NCBI RefSeq assembly: GCF_022458985.1
Contig: NC_061770.1
Coordinates: 35,197,599-35,261,598, forward strand
Direction: 5' to 3'
From: Mugil cephalus
Lineage: Eukaryota; Chordata; Actinopteri; Mugiliformes; Mugilidae
Length of the DNA stretch: 64,000 nt
The notes beneath the pieces are model-generated. The model was given only the letters and a program-made list of their open reading frames with translations. It did no database searches and had not been told where the DNA came from. Position numbers and translations under genes: made by a program. This document shows positions 34,856-45,017 of this stretch, piece after piece (within the stretch, counting starts at the first letter, position 1; each line of letters starts with the position of its first letter).

Positions 34856-35337
34856 CTGTGCAAAAGTTTTAGGCAAAAAAACAAAAAACAAAACAGCAAA
34901 TCAATATCTGGAGTTACTACAACTTGCTGTCAGGGGTTTTGCAGGATCGTAGATGGAGTTTAGGAAACTTGCAGATGAAAAACCCAGGTACAGTCATCAG
35001 CTGTCTGGAGAAATCTAGACTAGAAGTGACTTCATGGAAGAGTCGCAGCCAAAAATCCAAAACCTCCCACCAGGAAGCAAAGAAAAGAGACTCAACTATG
35101 CAGGAGAATATAAGAACTGGGGAACCAAGGAGTAACAGCAGGTGTTCTGGACTGATGAGTCAGAATGAAAAATAGTACTTGGCTTTAGCAGAAGATGGAG
35201 AGCGTGAACGATAACGAGTATCTGCAGGCAACGGGGAAGCATGGTGGAGGTTAGGTGCAATTACTCACAACTACAAATTTATTATTTATATTTTTTTAAA
35301 AAGCATCCTTAGTTACCTGCCTAAAACCTTTGCACAG
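34856..35337. mobile_element. Internally deleted Tc1-like element (in unit 1)
   Basis: Bounded by ctgtgcaaaagttttaggca and its inverted counterpart tgcctaaaacctttgcacag (one mismatch). The inside keeps scraps of a plus-strand Tc1 transposase in shifting frames, with AAKNPKPPTRK-like and ELGNQG-like pieces near 35045-35135. The 83-codon ORF at 34924-35175 is part of this debris, not a gene. Confidence 0.7.
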
Positions 35338-36252
35338 CTTCACAAGAACAACACTTAAATATTAACAACGAATATCTGTATAAAGATAGCAGTAGGACAT
35401 TATATATACGACTATGAAAAAATCTCCCTGACTGATTAGGCAACACCGGGGGTTAGTGCTGGAGGCGGCAAACAATGTTCGGTTGACTTTAGCATTTTGG
35501 CAATTTTTCCATCCATGTCAGTTGCCCTTTAGACTTCTACATTGTGACCACTTCCAAACATTGTGAAGGTCTCCATTGTGCCTCCTTGGGTCCTACGGGT
35601 TGAGGGGAGGGGCCTCTGTGGATCATCCCACAGATACTTTGGGATCTAGCGAATTTGGAGTCAGATCAGGCATGTTCCAGGGTGGGGGGTGTCTGGTCTG
35701 GTCTAGGTGGGTGCCACATGTCTAAGTATCATCCACATGAAAGAATGTCAAAGTTTCCCAACAGAACATTGAATTGTTACAAGACAAGGTCATAATGTTG
35801 TGGCTGATCGGTGTACATATGTCAGTGTACTTTTGTCAGTGGGCTCGGTAACACTTGTGTTAACCCATTCAGCAGTAGACGGTTCATTTAAGTCACATAA
35901 ATAAATAATTAAACTCTGACAAAAACATTTCACATTTAATATTTCTTCATCGCCCTCTCGGTGTCTCGTTCGATTTCTGAATCCAAATGTTTATAAGCCA
36001 ATAACTACGACTGTGGGCTTACATTCAAGTTGTGTTCAGTAGTGTGGCCTGTGACTTTAAGGTCCCAAAACTCTTAGAACACATCAGAGAATTCACATGT
36101 TGCTGATTCAGTCTTCTTTTGGCACACTGCCGAGGAGATTACAGGATATGACCAGTTCATGGTCATTAATTTCCTCTGTGCAGATCCAAGGCTGGGAAAT
36201 GTATCTTTACACATCTGCTACTCCCCCATTTAATTCTCATCCTTGGTGAATG
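35338..36252. other. Region 3' of receptor copy 1, with TcMar fragment
   Basis: A TcMar-family fragment covers about 35541-35813 and ends cataatgttgtggctgatcg before a TA. The remaining 36-36.25 kb should be the 3' UTR of the minus-strand receptor gene. No canonical AATAAA was placed with confidence. Confidence 0.5.
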
Positions 36253-37359
36253 TTAAACCGTAGTTGTACGAGAGGTGTACGTCCCGTTGCGGAAAACCAT
36301 ATCAGAAGCCATGCAGTCCTTGGGGAAGTCTAGGGGGTTACACGTTGCCTGTCTCTTTAATGCCACAGCACAGTAATCCACCTGTTCTGCATCCAGCCCG
36401 GACTCCAGCCACCGGAAACACACGATGCGCTGGAACGAACGCCGGAAGTTGTCCGACACGAAGCCGTACAGAATAGGGTTGGCGCCGCTGTTGGCGTAGC
36501 TGAGGATGACGAAAAGCTGGGTGACCATGGGATCGGGAGGCCGGTGGAAAACGCTGACCAGCTGGACGATGTAGAACGGCATCCAGCAGAGAATGAACAC
36601 CGTCACGACCAGAAGCACCATACGCGTGATCTTCTTCTCCGAGCGCCGCCGCTGAAGCCACCCAGCCTTCAGTCCCACTGCTCGCATTCTGGCCACCATC
36701 AGACAATAGCATAAGCAGATGGCTCCAACCGGCAGGAGAAACCCCAGCAGGAAGGTGTAGACCACGAACGCTTCTGACCACACGGCCTCAGGCCACAAGA
36801 AGTTGCAGTCCACGCCACCATCCTGCGCGGGGACGGTGTCTGCAAAGATAATGATGGGCAGGATGACGACGAGCGAAAGCCCCCAGACGCAAACATTGAC
36901 CACTTTGGCGACAGTCGGTCTGCGGTAGCGAGCGGCCTTGATCGGGTGGACCACCGCCACGTACCGGTCCACACTCAGCACAGTCAGGCAGAAGATGGAC
37001 GTAAACATGTTGATGCCGTCCACGCTCAACACCAGTCTGCACATCAGCGACCCAAAGGGCCAGTGACGGACCGCCGCCGACGTGGCCAGGAAGGGAACGC
37101 TCAGCATGAACAGCTCGTCGGCGATGGCCAAGTTGAGAATATAAATGTTTGTGGCTGTTTTCATCTTGGCGTATTTCAGGATCACGTAGATGACCATGGC
37201 GTTGCCGATGAGACCCACACAACAGACGAGGGCGTAGATGGATGGGATGATGATTTTACTGGTGCTGGTGTCCTGGTAGTAGTCCTCATAGTCCATGCTT
37301 GCGTTGTAGGGCGGCCTCGTTGGATAGGCCCAGTAGTCGTGGCTCTCATTAAAATCCAT
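36253..37359 (-). CDS. Somatostatin receptor (SSTR4/SSTR6 type), copy 1
   Basis: Intronless class A GPCR, 368 residues. The ATG at 37357-37359 has A at -3 and G at +4; a longer frame would need a GTG. Visible features: N-glycosylation sites at N4 and N19, seven membrane helices, TM2 Asp81, C107-C185 disulfide pair, TM3 Asp114 (the residue that binds the ligand lysine in this family), D131-R-Y, a likely palmitoylated C314, and a TTTV end of PDZ type. Segments [20 protein letters not shown] and [18 protein letters not shown] are near-identical to SSTR1/SSTR4. RHWPFGS, SVDGxNMFTS, IFADT and [10 protein letters not shown] favour the SSTR4 side. The neighbouring CD248-like gene suggests SSTR6. SSTRs couple to Gi and inhibit secretion and adenylyl cyclase. 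Oddity: the family signature YANSCANP reads YANSGANP (Gly292). Sister copy at 42447-43553 differs only at residue 16 (Pro here). Confidence 0.93.
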   Translation of the reverse strand: MDFNESHDYWAYPTRPPYNASMDYEDYYQDTSTSKIIIPSIYALVCCVGLIGNAMVIYVILKYAKMKTATNIYILNLAIADELFMLSVPFLATSAAVRHWPFGSLMCRLVLSVDGINMFTSIFCLTVLSVDRYVAVVHPIKAARYRRPTVAKVVNVCVWGLSLVVILPIIIFADTVPAQDGGVDCNFLWPEAVWSEAFVVYTFLLGFLLPVGAICLCYCLMVARMRAVGLKAGWLQRRRSEKKITRMVLLVVTVFILCWMPFYIVQLVSVFHRPPDPMVTQLFVILSYANSGANPILYGFVSDNFRRSFQRIVCFRWLESGLDAEQVDYCAVALKRQATCNPLDFPKDCMASDMVFRNGTYTSRTTTV

Positions 37360-38590
37360 TGTCACCTGTGGTGGATACGTGATGCCGTTTTTCTACTTGA
37401 CAGGATCAAACAGCAGTCTCCTCCATCGACAGGTAAGTATCTGGCTGTTAACAGACACCGGTCATGCAAGTTTCTGATGGGTAACATCCACCGATATTCC
37501 TGTTTAAACCCCTCCACCAGTCCGGTCAAGACTTGGATGAAACGTCTTCAGTAAACCCAATAAGTCCAGTTGTCTGTCTTTCGCATTTTTTGGGCATTTT
37601 GTGGTTCTGATCAGATCCTGGTTTCTTCTTTGTCGAGGAATTACACGTTTGAAGTGAAATTCCTCACAGACATTGACGGAAAGTACATGACGAAAACATC
37701 CACGGATAGACAGTACCAAAGAACATCTTCATATTGGGAGAGAAAGTGATGTTCTTGAGTAATAAAAGAAAGAAAAACATGGACACTGTTTTCGCAGTTC
37801 ACATGTCCTTCATTTTCCTGGATCTTTTGTGTCAGGACGGGTCCAGACAACCTTGATCATTCACTTCCGCTTAGCAACAGAAAACCTTCTTTTTAAGGCA
37901 TCTGTCATTGCTCGTCCGTTGCATGTAACAACATTCATAGTGTTCTGATGAAAAGTCAGATGAGGCCATTATGATGCCGTACACGACTCAATCTGTCGAC
38001 TGAAACTCTTTGTTCTGGCAGCTATTGTTCGACTAAACGTGCTGTTGTTCGCCTCCTGGGCTCAGGTTGTTTTGTTGAGCTGCGGTCTTTTTACAGAGTG
38101 AAGAGAAGCCACATTTCTTGCTGAAACCTCTCCTCGGGACACAATAAGCTTCGATTTTCTGGGACGTTGGTAATGAGAACCTGCGAGAAAGTAAAATAAC
38201 TGTCACTTGATTTGTCTCTGTCACCAAGCATCTAAATACAACTACTGAGTGACAAAACACAACACAATGCATTGTCCTTTCCCTCCAGATTCTTTAAAGT
38301 TGACTGTTATGTGATGAAAGTCGAATCGGCACTGACTAGTCACTAGTAATGAAATCTATATCCTTGACCTACATACAGTGAGCTGCAGCCTGTATAAAAA
38401 CCGGCAGCACCATCTGTAGTGTTTAATAGTACTCCACAATGTGTTGTTAGATGGGATATTTCTCTGCAGCTAAAAGTCTAATAACCTTATCAAATTGCTG
38501 ATGTGCAGCCTCCTTCTCCAGGAAGCAATTTCAGACTGTACGGCAAATTATTTGTAGGCATGCAACTACTTGTGCCTTTGGGATTCATCT
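37360..38590. other. 5' flank of receptor copy 1
   Basis: Leader and upstream region of the minus-strand receptor. Bases 37231-37625 differ strongly from the sister copy while the rest is almost identical. A perfect donor-like AGGTAAGTAT lies on the plus strand at 37431, and TATAAAAA on the plus strand at 38395; both point away from the receptor. No minus-strand TATA box was found. Confidence 0.5.
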
Positions 38591-38596
38591 CATATC

Positions 38597-38815
38597 ATCT
38601 TCCATAAACGCTTATCCTCTAGGGGCGCGGAGTTTACTAGAGCCTATTGCAGCTGTCACCGGGCAAGAGGCAGGGTACACCCTGCACAGGTCGCCAGTTT
38701 TTTCGTAGGGCTAACACATGGAAAAACAATCATTCGCACGCAGTCACACCTAGGGTCAATTTAGGGTCACCGATCAGCTTAAGGGACAAGTCATCGGAGG
38801 TGGGAGGAAACTGGA
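38597..38815 (+). repeat. Dispersed repeat R3 (in unit 1)
   Basis: Carries gtcaccgggcaagaggcagg, gtacaccctgcacaggtcgc, tagggtcaatttagggtcac and ggaggtgggaggaaactgga, the usual R3 order. It lacks the final acatgcaaactccac block. Confidence 0.75.
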
Positions 38816-40230
38816 GTTCCTGAAGAGGTTTTAGACTGGAAATGTTTATGATCCTCATCATGGTGACTTCCTACATACATACAATAATTACAGTAAAGGT
38901 TACACATATACCTTAACGCACATATATATACAGTCTGTATATATATATATATATATACCGTCTTGTTCATTAAAGTACATTCAGATTAATTGAAAGTATC
39001 TATTTTCAGACACTTTCTCAAATGACGATTATTACCTAAGAAAACTTAAAGGGTAAACAAGAGCTCTGGAACATGTGCCTGTCTATGGCAAGAATACTGC
39101 ACAACTAAAATAAGAAACATGGCGCCGTCTGCTGGCTCTGCTACTCCCATATTTAGGGATATCAACAGATTAGTTACAAGATCCCTAACGTAAAGTCTTA
39201 AACCTCAAACAATCTTGAACAAGGAAGAAGTGATGATTAGAATGAGCGAAATGCTCATTTTGCACAGATGTCCTCACTCCCAAGTGGTCCCCAGAAAGAC
39301 AGCTACACAACAACACACACTTGTCAATGTTCTCACTTATACTCAATGCCAGGTCTTTTCTTTTCTTCCCCTTTTACTATACAGGTATAGAAGACACCTT
39401 CATGGCACTCTGCTTTACAGTAAGACCGTTAAGGCTTTCAGTATTGCTGCATATCCACAACAATAGGCAACCAACCATCAGATCAAAAGCATGAACACCT
39501 TCTTCCATTATTTTCCTGTGATACCAACTTTATCCTAGTTCATAATCGTACTTATGTGGTTAGACTGCTTCTACCTTCCTGCTGCTGTTAGGATCCACAA
39601 TGAACATTTGTAATACTATTACACCTCAAGGTTGTAGTCTTCAGTCTCATGTTAGCATTCATCTGTTAGCACTCGTTTGTTAGCTCACTATTTCAGACTA
39701 TTGTCTACTAGTAATGGTAAATGGTCTTGCTTTTATATAGAACTTTTTTATCTATGTTTACTCAAAGCTCTTTACAGTCACAGAGGCTCAGTGTCTGGCT
39801 CAAGGACACTTAAGTATGTGGCACATTCCAGGGATTGATCCACTAACCTTTCTACCTACTGGGGTACGGTCGCCCATTGTCTCCCACAAGCAGTGTAACC
39901 ACAAAAAATGGACCCACCAATTTTTAATTTTATTCGAATACAAATGCCCTTTTTCCCCTCAACAAATACAAATACTAGATGCTTTGCACACCTCCAATTG
40001 CTTGTAAACCTGTTAAAGATGACATTTAGGCAGTATTAACACCTGTTGGCTCAAGGCACCGCGCCACAGCTCCACAAGTTTAAGACAGACATAATTCGAT
40101 TTTCTTTCTTCACACAACATTAGTCAGTTCCCCCCGGAAGGCTTCGTTCTTTCTGGTACGACTCCTTTTTTTTTTGTACTCTGTGTAAAGGGATTCCTCA
40201 ATTATTTACTTACATTGACCTTCCCTTCAC
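38816..40230. other. Non-coding remainder of unit 1
   Basis: Includes a TA microsatellite at about 38939-38957. The short ORFs at 39215-39466 and 39816-40007 are identical in both units, simply because the DNA is; none shows a domain. Confidence 0.5.
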
Positions 40231-41047
40231 TCCAGCAATTACAGGCCTGCACCACGATGCTCTAAGGTTGGACCAAACCATTTCATGCAGAGTCACGGGG
40301 GTGGTTGCTCATACCTTTTGATTAGTGGAGTCGAAACTAATGTGAAGAAATCCCGTATGTTTTGTTATTATATTAAAAATTTGTCTTTCTTATGATATGG
40401 TTTAATAATTTTCTCCTTTTTTACTTTTCTTTTGGGGCCCCTGTCAGTCATGGGCCGTTGGAACTGTCCTAACTTTTCCCGCCTATATTGCGCCACTGCA
40501 TCGGACTAACATGATCAAATCCATATTTACGTAGCCAAATTGAATATTAGATTAGTTTAGTTAGACGTCTTTTTCAACAACATGCTGTTTTGTTCAGTAC
40601 TTTTCAGTTTGAAATAGAAGCAGAACTGGACGGACTGACCAGAATCTGTTTTTTGTTTGTTTGTTTGTTTGTTTTTTTGTAAATTTTTCAGAAGCAAAAT
40701 ACACAGAAAAGAAAAGACAGCAAATTTGATATTTTCAGTGACTTGACGTATAGTACAATTTTATTTATATTAACCCAATAACAAACACAAATGAGGAAAC
40801 AGAACCCCTGGGAAGCAGCTACGGAGACGACAGTAGAAAGGAAAAAACAAAAACAAAAGAGGAAACCTGAGCGCTACCAGGGTTACATGGGGTGACCCAG
40901 CTGGGACACAGAGGGAGATGAATTCATATATCGGGACAGAACAAATGAATATGCTGAAACGTTAACAAACACAGATTTAGACGAGAGAGAGCTGATACTT
41001 AATAGTAAACATTTAATTTCTTTCTTAGTTTCTCACGGTAAAGAGGA

Positions 41048-41530
41048 CTGTGCAAAAGTTTTAGGCAAAAAAACAAAAAACAAAACAGCAAATCAATATC
41101 TGGAGTTACTACAACTTGCTGTCAGGGGTTTTGCAGGATCGTAGATGGAGTTTAGGAAACTTGCAGATGAAAAACCCAGGTACAGTCATCAGCTGTCTGG
41201 AGAAATCTAGACTAGAAGTGACTTCATGGAAGAGTCGCAGCCAAAAATCCAAAACCTCCCACCAGGAAGCAAAGAAAAGAGACTCAACTATGCAGGAGAA
41301 TATAAGAACTGGGGAACCAAGGAGTAACAGCAGGTGTTCTGGACTGATGAGTCAGAATGAAAAATAGTACTTGGCTTTAGCAGAAGATGGAGAGCGTGAA
41401 CGATAACGAGTATCTGCAGGCAACGGGGAAGCATGGTGGAGGTTAGGTGCAATTACTCACAACTACAAATTTATTATTTATATTTTTTTAAAAAGCATCC
41501 TTAGTTACCTGCCTAAAACCTTTGCACAGC
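41048..41530. mobile_element. Internally deleted Tc1-like element (in unit 2)
   Basis: Copy of 34856-35337 carried along by the duplication; same inverted termini. It is not an independent insertion. Confidence 0.7.
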
Positions 41531-42446
41531 TTCACAAGAACAACACTTAAATATTAACAACGAATATCTGTATAAAGATAGCAGTAGGACATTATATATA
41601 CGACTATGAAAAAATCTCCCTGACTGATTAGGCAACACCGGGGGTTAGTGCTGGAGGCGGCAAACAATGTTCGGTTGACTTTAGCATTTTGGCAATTTTT
41701 CCATCCATGTCAGTTGCCCCTTTAGACTTCTACATTGTGACCACCTTCCAAACATTGTGAAGGTCTCCATTGTGCCTCCTTGGGTCCTACGGGTTGAGGG
41801 GAGGGGCCTCTGTGGATCATCCCACAGATACTTTGGGATCTAGCGAATTTGGAGTCAGATCAGGCATGTTCCAGGGTGGGGGGTGTCTGGTCTGGTCTAG
41901 GTGGGTGCCACATGTCTAAGTATCATCCACATGAAAGAATGTCAAAGTTTCCCAACAGAACATTGAATTGTTACAAGACAAGGTCATAATGTTGTGGCTG
42001 ATCGGTGTACATATGTCAGTGTACTTTTGTCAGTGGGCTCGGTAACACTTGTGTTAACCCATTCAGCAGTAGACGGTTCATTTAAGTCACATAAATAAAT
42101 AATTAAACTCTGACAAAAACATTTCACATTTAATATTTCTTCATCGCCCTCTCAGTGTCTCGTTCGATTTCTGAATCCAAATGTTTATAAGCCAATAACT
42201 ACCACTGTGGGCTTACATTCAAGTTGTGTTCAGTAGTGTGGCCTGTGACTTTAAGGTCCCAAAACTCTTAGAACACATCAGAGAATTCACATGTTGCTGA
42301 TTCAGTCTTCTTTTGGCACACTGCCGAGGAGATTACAGGATATGACCAGTTCATGGTCATTAATTTCCTCTGTGCAGATCCAAGGCTGGGAAATGTATCT
42401 TTACACATCTGCTACTCCCCCATTTAATTCTCATCCTTGGTGAATG
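41531..42446. other. Region 3' of receptor copy 2, with TcMar fragment
   Basis: Duplicate of 35338-36252, including the TcMar fragment at about 41737-42007. A handful of single-base and one-base indel differences are visible relative to unit 1. Confidence 0.5.
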
Positions 42447-43553
42447 TTAAACCGTAGTTGTACGAGAGGTGTACGTCCCGTTGCGGAAAACCATATCAGA
42501 AGCCATGCAGTCCTTGGGGAAGTCTAGGGGGTTACACGTTGCCTGTCTCTTTAATGCCACAGCACAGTAATCCACCTGTTCTGCATCCAGCCCGGACTCC
42601 AGCCACCGGAAACACACGATGCGCTGGAACGAACGCCGGAAGTTGTCCGACACGAAGCCGTACAGAATAGGGTTGGCGCCGCTGTTGGCGTAGCTGAGGA
42701 TGACGAAAAGCTGGGTGACCATGGGATCGGGAGGCCGGTGGAAAACGCTGACCAGCTGGACGATGTAGAACGGCATCCAGCAGAGAATGAACACCGTCAC
42801 GACCAGAAGCACCATACGCGTGATCTTCTTCTCCGAGCGCCGCCGCTGAAGCCACCCAGCCTTCAGTCCCACTGCTCGCATTCTGGCCACCATCAGACAA
42901 TAGCATAAGCAGATGGCTCCGACCGGCAGGAGAAACCCCAGCAGGAAGGTGTAGACCACGAACGCTTCTGACCACACGGCCTCAGGCCACAAGAAGTTGC
43001 AGTCCACGCCACCATCCTGCGCGGGGACGGTGTCTGCAAAGATAATGATGGGCAGGATGACGACGAGCGAAAGCCCCCAGACGCAAACATTGACCACTTT
43101 GGCGACAGTCGGTCTGCGGTAGCGAGCGGCCTTGATCGGGTGGACCACCGCCACGTACCGGTCCACACTCAGCACAGTCAGGCAGAAGATGGACGTAAAC
43201 ATGTTGATGCCGTCCACGCTCAACACCAGTCTGCACATCAGCGACCCAAAGGGCCAGTGACGGACCGCCGCCGACGTGGCCAGGAAGGGAACGCTCAGCA
43301 TGAACAGCTCGTCGGCGATGGCCAAGTTGAGAATATAAATGTTTGTGGCTGTTTTCATCTTGGCGTATTTCAGGATCACGTAGATGACCATGGCGTTGCC
43401 GATGAGACCCACACAACAGACGAGAGCGTAGATGGATGGGATAATGATTTTACTGGTGCTGGTGTCCTGGTAGTAGTCCTCATAGTCCATGCTTGCGTTG
43501 TAGGGCGACCTCGTTGGATAGGCCCAATAGTCGTGGCTCTCATTAAAATCCAT
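42447..43553 (-). CDS. Somatostatin receptor (SSTR4/SSTR6 type), copy 2
   Basis: Intronless, 368 residues, ATG at 43551-43553 with A at -3 and G at +4. The protein equals copy 1 except residue 16, Ser here and Pro in copy 1, in the extracellular N-terminus between the two glycosylation sites. All receptor landmarks listed for copy 1 (Asp81, C107-C185, Asp114, DRY, TTTV end, and the unusual Gly292) are kept. Both frames are intact, so neither is a pseudogene by sequence. This copy keeps the ancestral upstream DNA through 48 kb, including a TATA box and candidate first exon at 47870-48067; copy 1 instead has unit 2 upstream. It may therefore hold the original promoter. Subtype assignment carries the same doubt as for copy 1. 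Confidence 0.93.
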   Translation of the reverse strand: MDFNESHDYWAYPTRSPYNASMDYEDYYQDTSTSKIIIPSIYALVCCVGLIGNAMVIYVILKYAKMKTATNIYILNLAIADELFMLSVPFLATSAAVRHWPFGSLMCRLVLSVDGINMFTSIFCLTVLSVDRYVAVVHPIKAARYRRPTVAKVVNVCVWGLSLVVILPIIIFADTVPAQDGGVDCNFLWPEAVWSEAFVVYTFLLGFLLPVGAICLCYCLMVARMRAVGLKAGWLQRRRSEKKITRMVLLVVTVFILCWMPFYIVQLVSVFHRPPDPMVTQLFVILSYANSGANPILYGFVSDNFRRSFQRIVCFRWLESGLDAEQVDYCAVALKRQATCNPLDFPKDCMASDMVFRNGTYTSRTTTV

Positions 43554-44790
43554 TGTCACCTTTGGTGGATACGTGATGCAGATTTTCTACTTGACAGGAT
43601 CAAACAGCAGTCTCCTCCATCGAGAGGTAAGTATCTGGCCGTTAACAGACACCAGTCATGCGAGTTTCTGATGGGTAACATCCACCGATATTCCTGTTTA
43701 AACCCCCAACTCCTCCACCAATCCGGTCAAGACTTGTTTGAAACGTCTTCAATAAACCCAACAAGTCCAGTTATCTGTCTTTCGCATTTTTTGGGCATTT
43801 TGTGGTTCTGATCAGATCCTGGTCTCTTCTTTGTCGAGGAATTACACGTTTGAAGTGAAATTCCTCACAGACATTGACGGAAAGTACATGACGAAAACAT
43901 CCACGGATAGACAGTACCAAAGAACATCTTCATATTGGGAGAGAAAGTGATGTTCTTGAGTAATAAAAGAAAGAAAAACATGGACACTGTTTTCGCAGTT
44001 CACATGTCCTTCATTTTCCTGGATCTTTTGTGTCAGGACGGGTCCAGACAACCTTGATCATTCACTTCCGCTTAGCAACAGAAAACCTTCTTTTTAAGGC
44101 ATCTGTCATTGCTCGTCCGTTGCATGTAACAACATTCATAGTGTTCTGATGAAAAGTCAGATGAGGCCATTATGATGCCGTACACGACTCAATCTGTCGA
44201 CTGAAACTCTTTGTTCTGGCAGCTATTGTTCGACTAAACGTGCTGTTGTTCGCCTCCTGGGCTCAGGTTGTTTTGTTGAGCTCGCGGTCTTTTTACAGAG
44301 TGAAGAGAAGCCACATTTCTTGCTGAAACCTCTCCTCGGGACACAATAAGCTTCGATTTTCTGGGACGTTGGTAATGAGAACCTGCGAGAAAGTAAAATA
44401 ACTGTCACTTGATTTGTCTCTGTCACCAAGCATCTAAATACAACTACTGAGTGACAAAACACAACACAATGCATTGTCCTTTCCCTCCAGATTCTTTAAA
44501 GTTGACTGTTATGTGATGAAAGTCGAATCGGCACTGACTAGTCACTAGTAATGAAATCTATATCCTTGACCTACATACAGTGAGCTGCAGCCTGTATAAA
44601 AACCGGCAGCACCATCTGTAGTGTTTAATAGTACTCCACAATGTGTTGTTAGATGGGATATTTCTCTGCAGCTAAAAGTCTAATAACCTTATCAAATTGC
44701 TGATGTGCAGCCTCCTTCTCCAGGAAGCAATTTCAGACTGTACGGCAAATTATTTGTAGGCATGCAACTACTTGTGCCTTTGGGATTCAT
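43554..44790. other. 5' flank of receptor copy 2
   Basis: Equivalent to 37360-38590. The leader differs from unit 1 at about thirteen positions plus an extra 8-base stretch (ccaactcc) near 43708. Beyond about 43830 the two copies are almost identical again. Confidence 0.5.
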
Positions 44791-44798
44791 CTCATATC

Positions 44799-45017
44799 AT
44801 CTTCCATAAACGCTTATCCTCTAGGGGCGCGGAGTTTACTAGAGCCTATTGCAGCTGTCACCGGGCAAGAGGCAGGGTACACCCTGCACAGGTCGCCAGT
44901 TTTTTCGTAGGGCTAACACATGGAAAAACAATCATTCGCACGCAGTCACACCTAGGGTCAATTTAGGGTCACCGATCAGCTTAAGGGACAAGTCATCGGA
45001 GGTGGGAGGAAACTGGA
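44799..45017 (+). repeat. Dispersed repeat R3 (in unit 2)
   Basis: Duplicate of the R3 copy at 38597-38815. Confidence 0.75.

Larger units (their letters stand above)
34062..40235. repeat. Tandem duplication, unit 1 (about 6.17 kb)
   Basis: This stretch repeats immediately as 40231-46437 in the same orientation. Shared landmarks include the hAT right end, a Tc1 miniature element, a TcMar fragment, the complete receptor gene, an R3 copy and a TA microsatellite. The coordinate offset moves from 6169 to 6202 through a few small indels. The junction TCCAG is common to the left border, the internal junction and the right border. Confidence 0.95.

Noticed and set aside
34924-35175. 83-codon ORF identical in both duplication units
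   Set aside because: Identity only reflects the recent duplication; the ORF lies in Tc1 transposase debris in a wrong frame.
36338-37222. Overlapping same-strand ORFs of 91-147 codons inside the receptor gene
   Set aside because: Alternative frames of the receptor with no homology or start context; a GPCR fills the main frame.
36946-37554. 202-codon plus-strand ORF opposite the receptor (and 223 codons at 43140-43811)
   Set aside because: Histidine- and valine-rich shadow of the receptor frame, and not preserved in length between the two copies.
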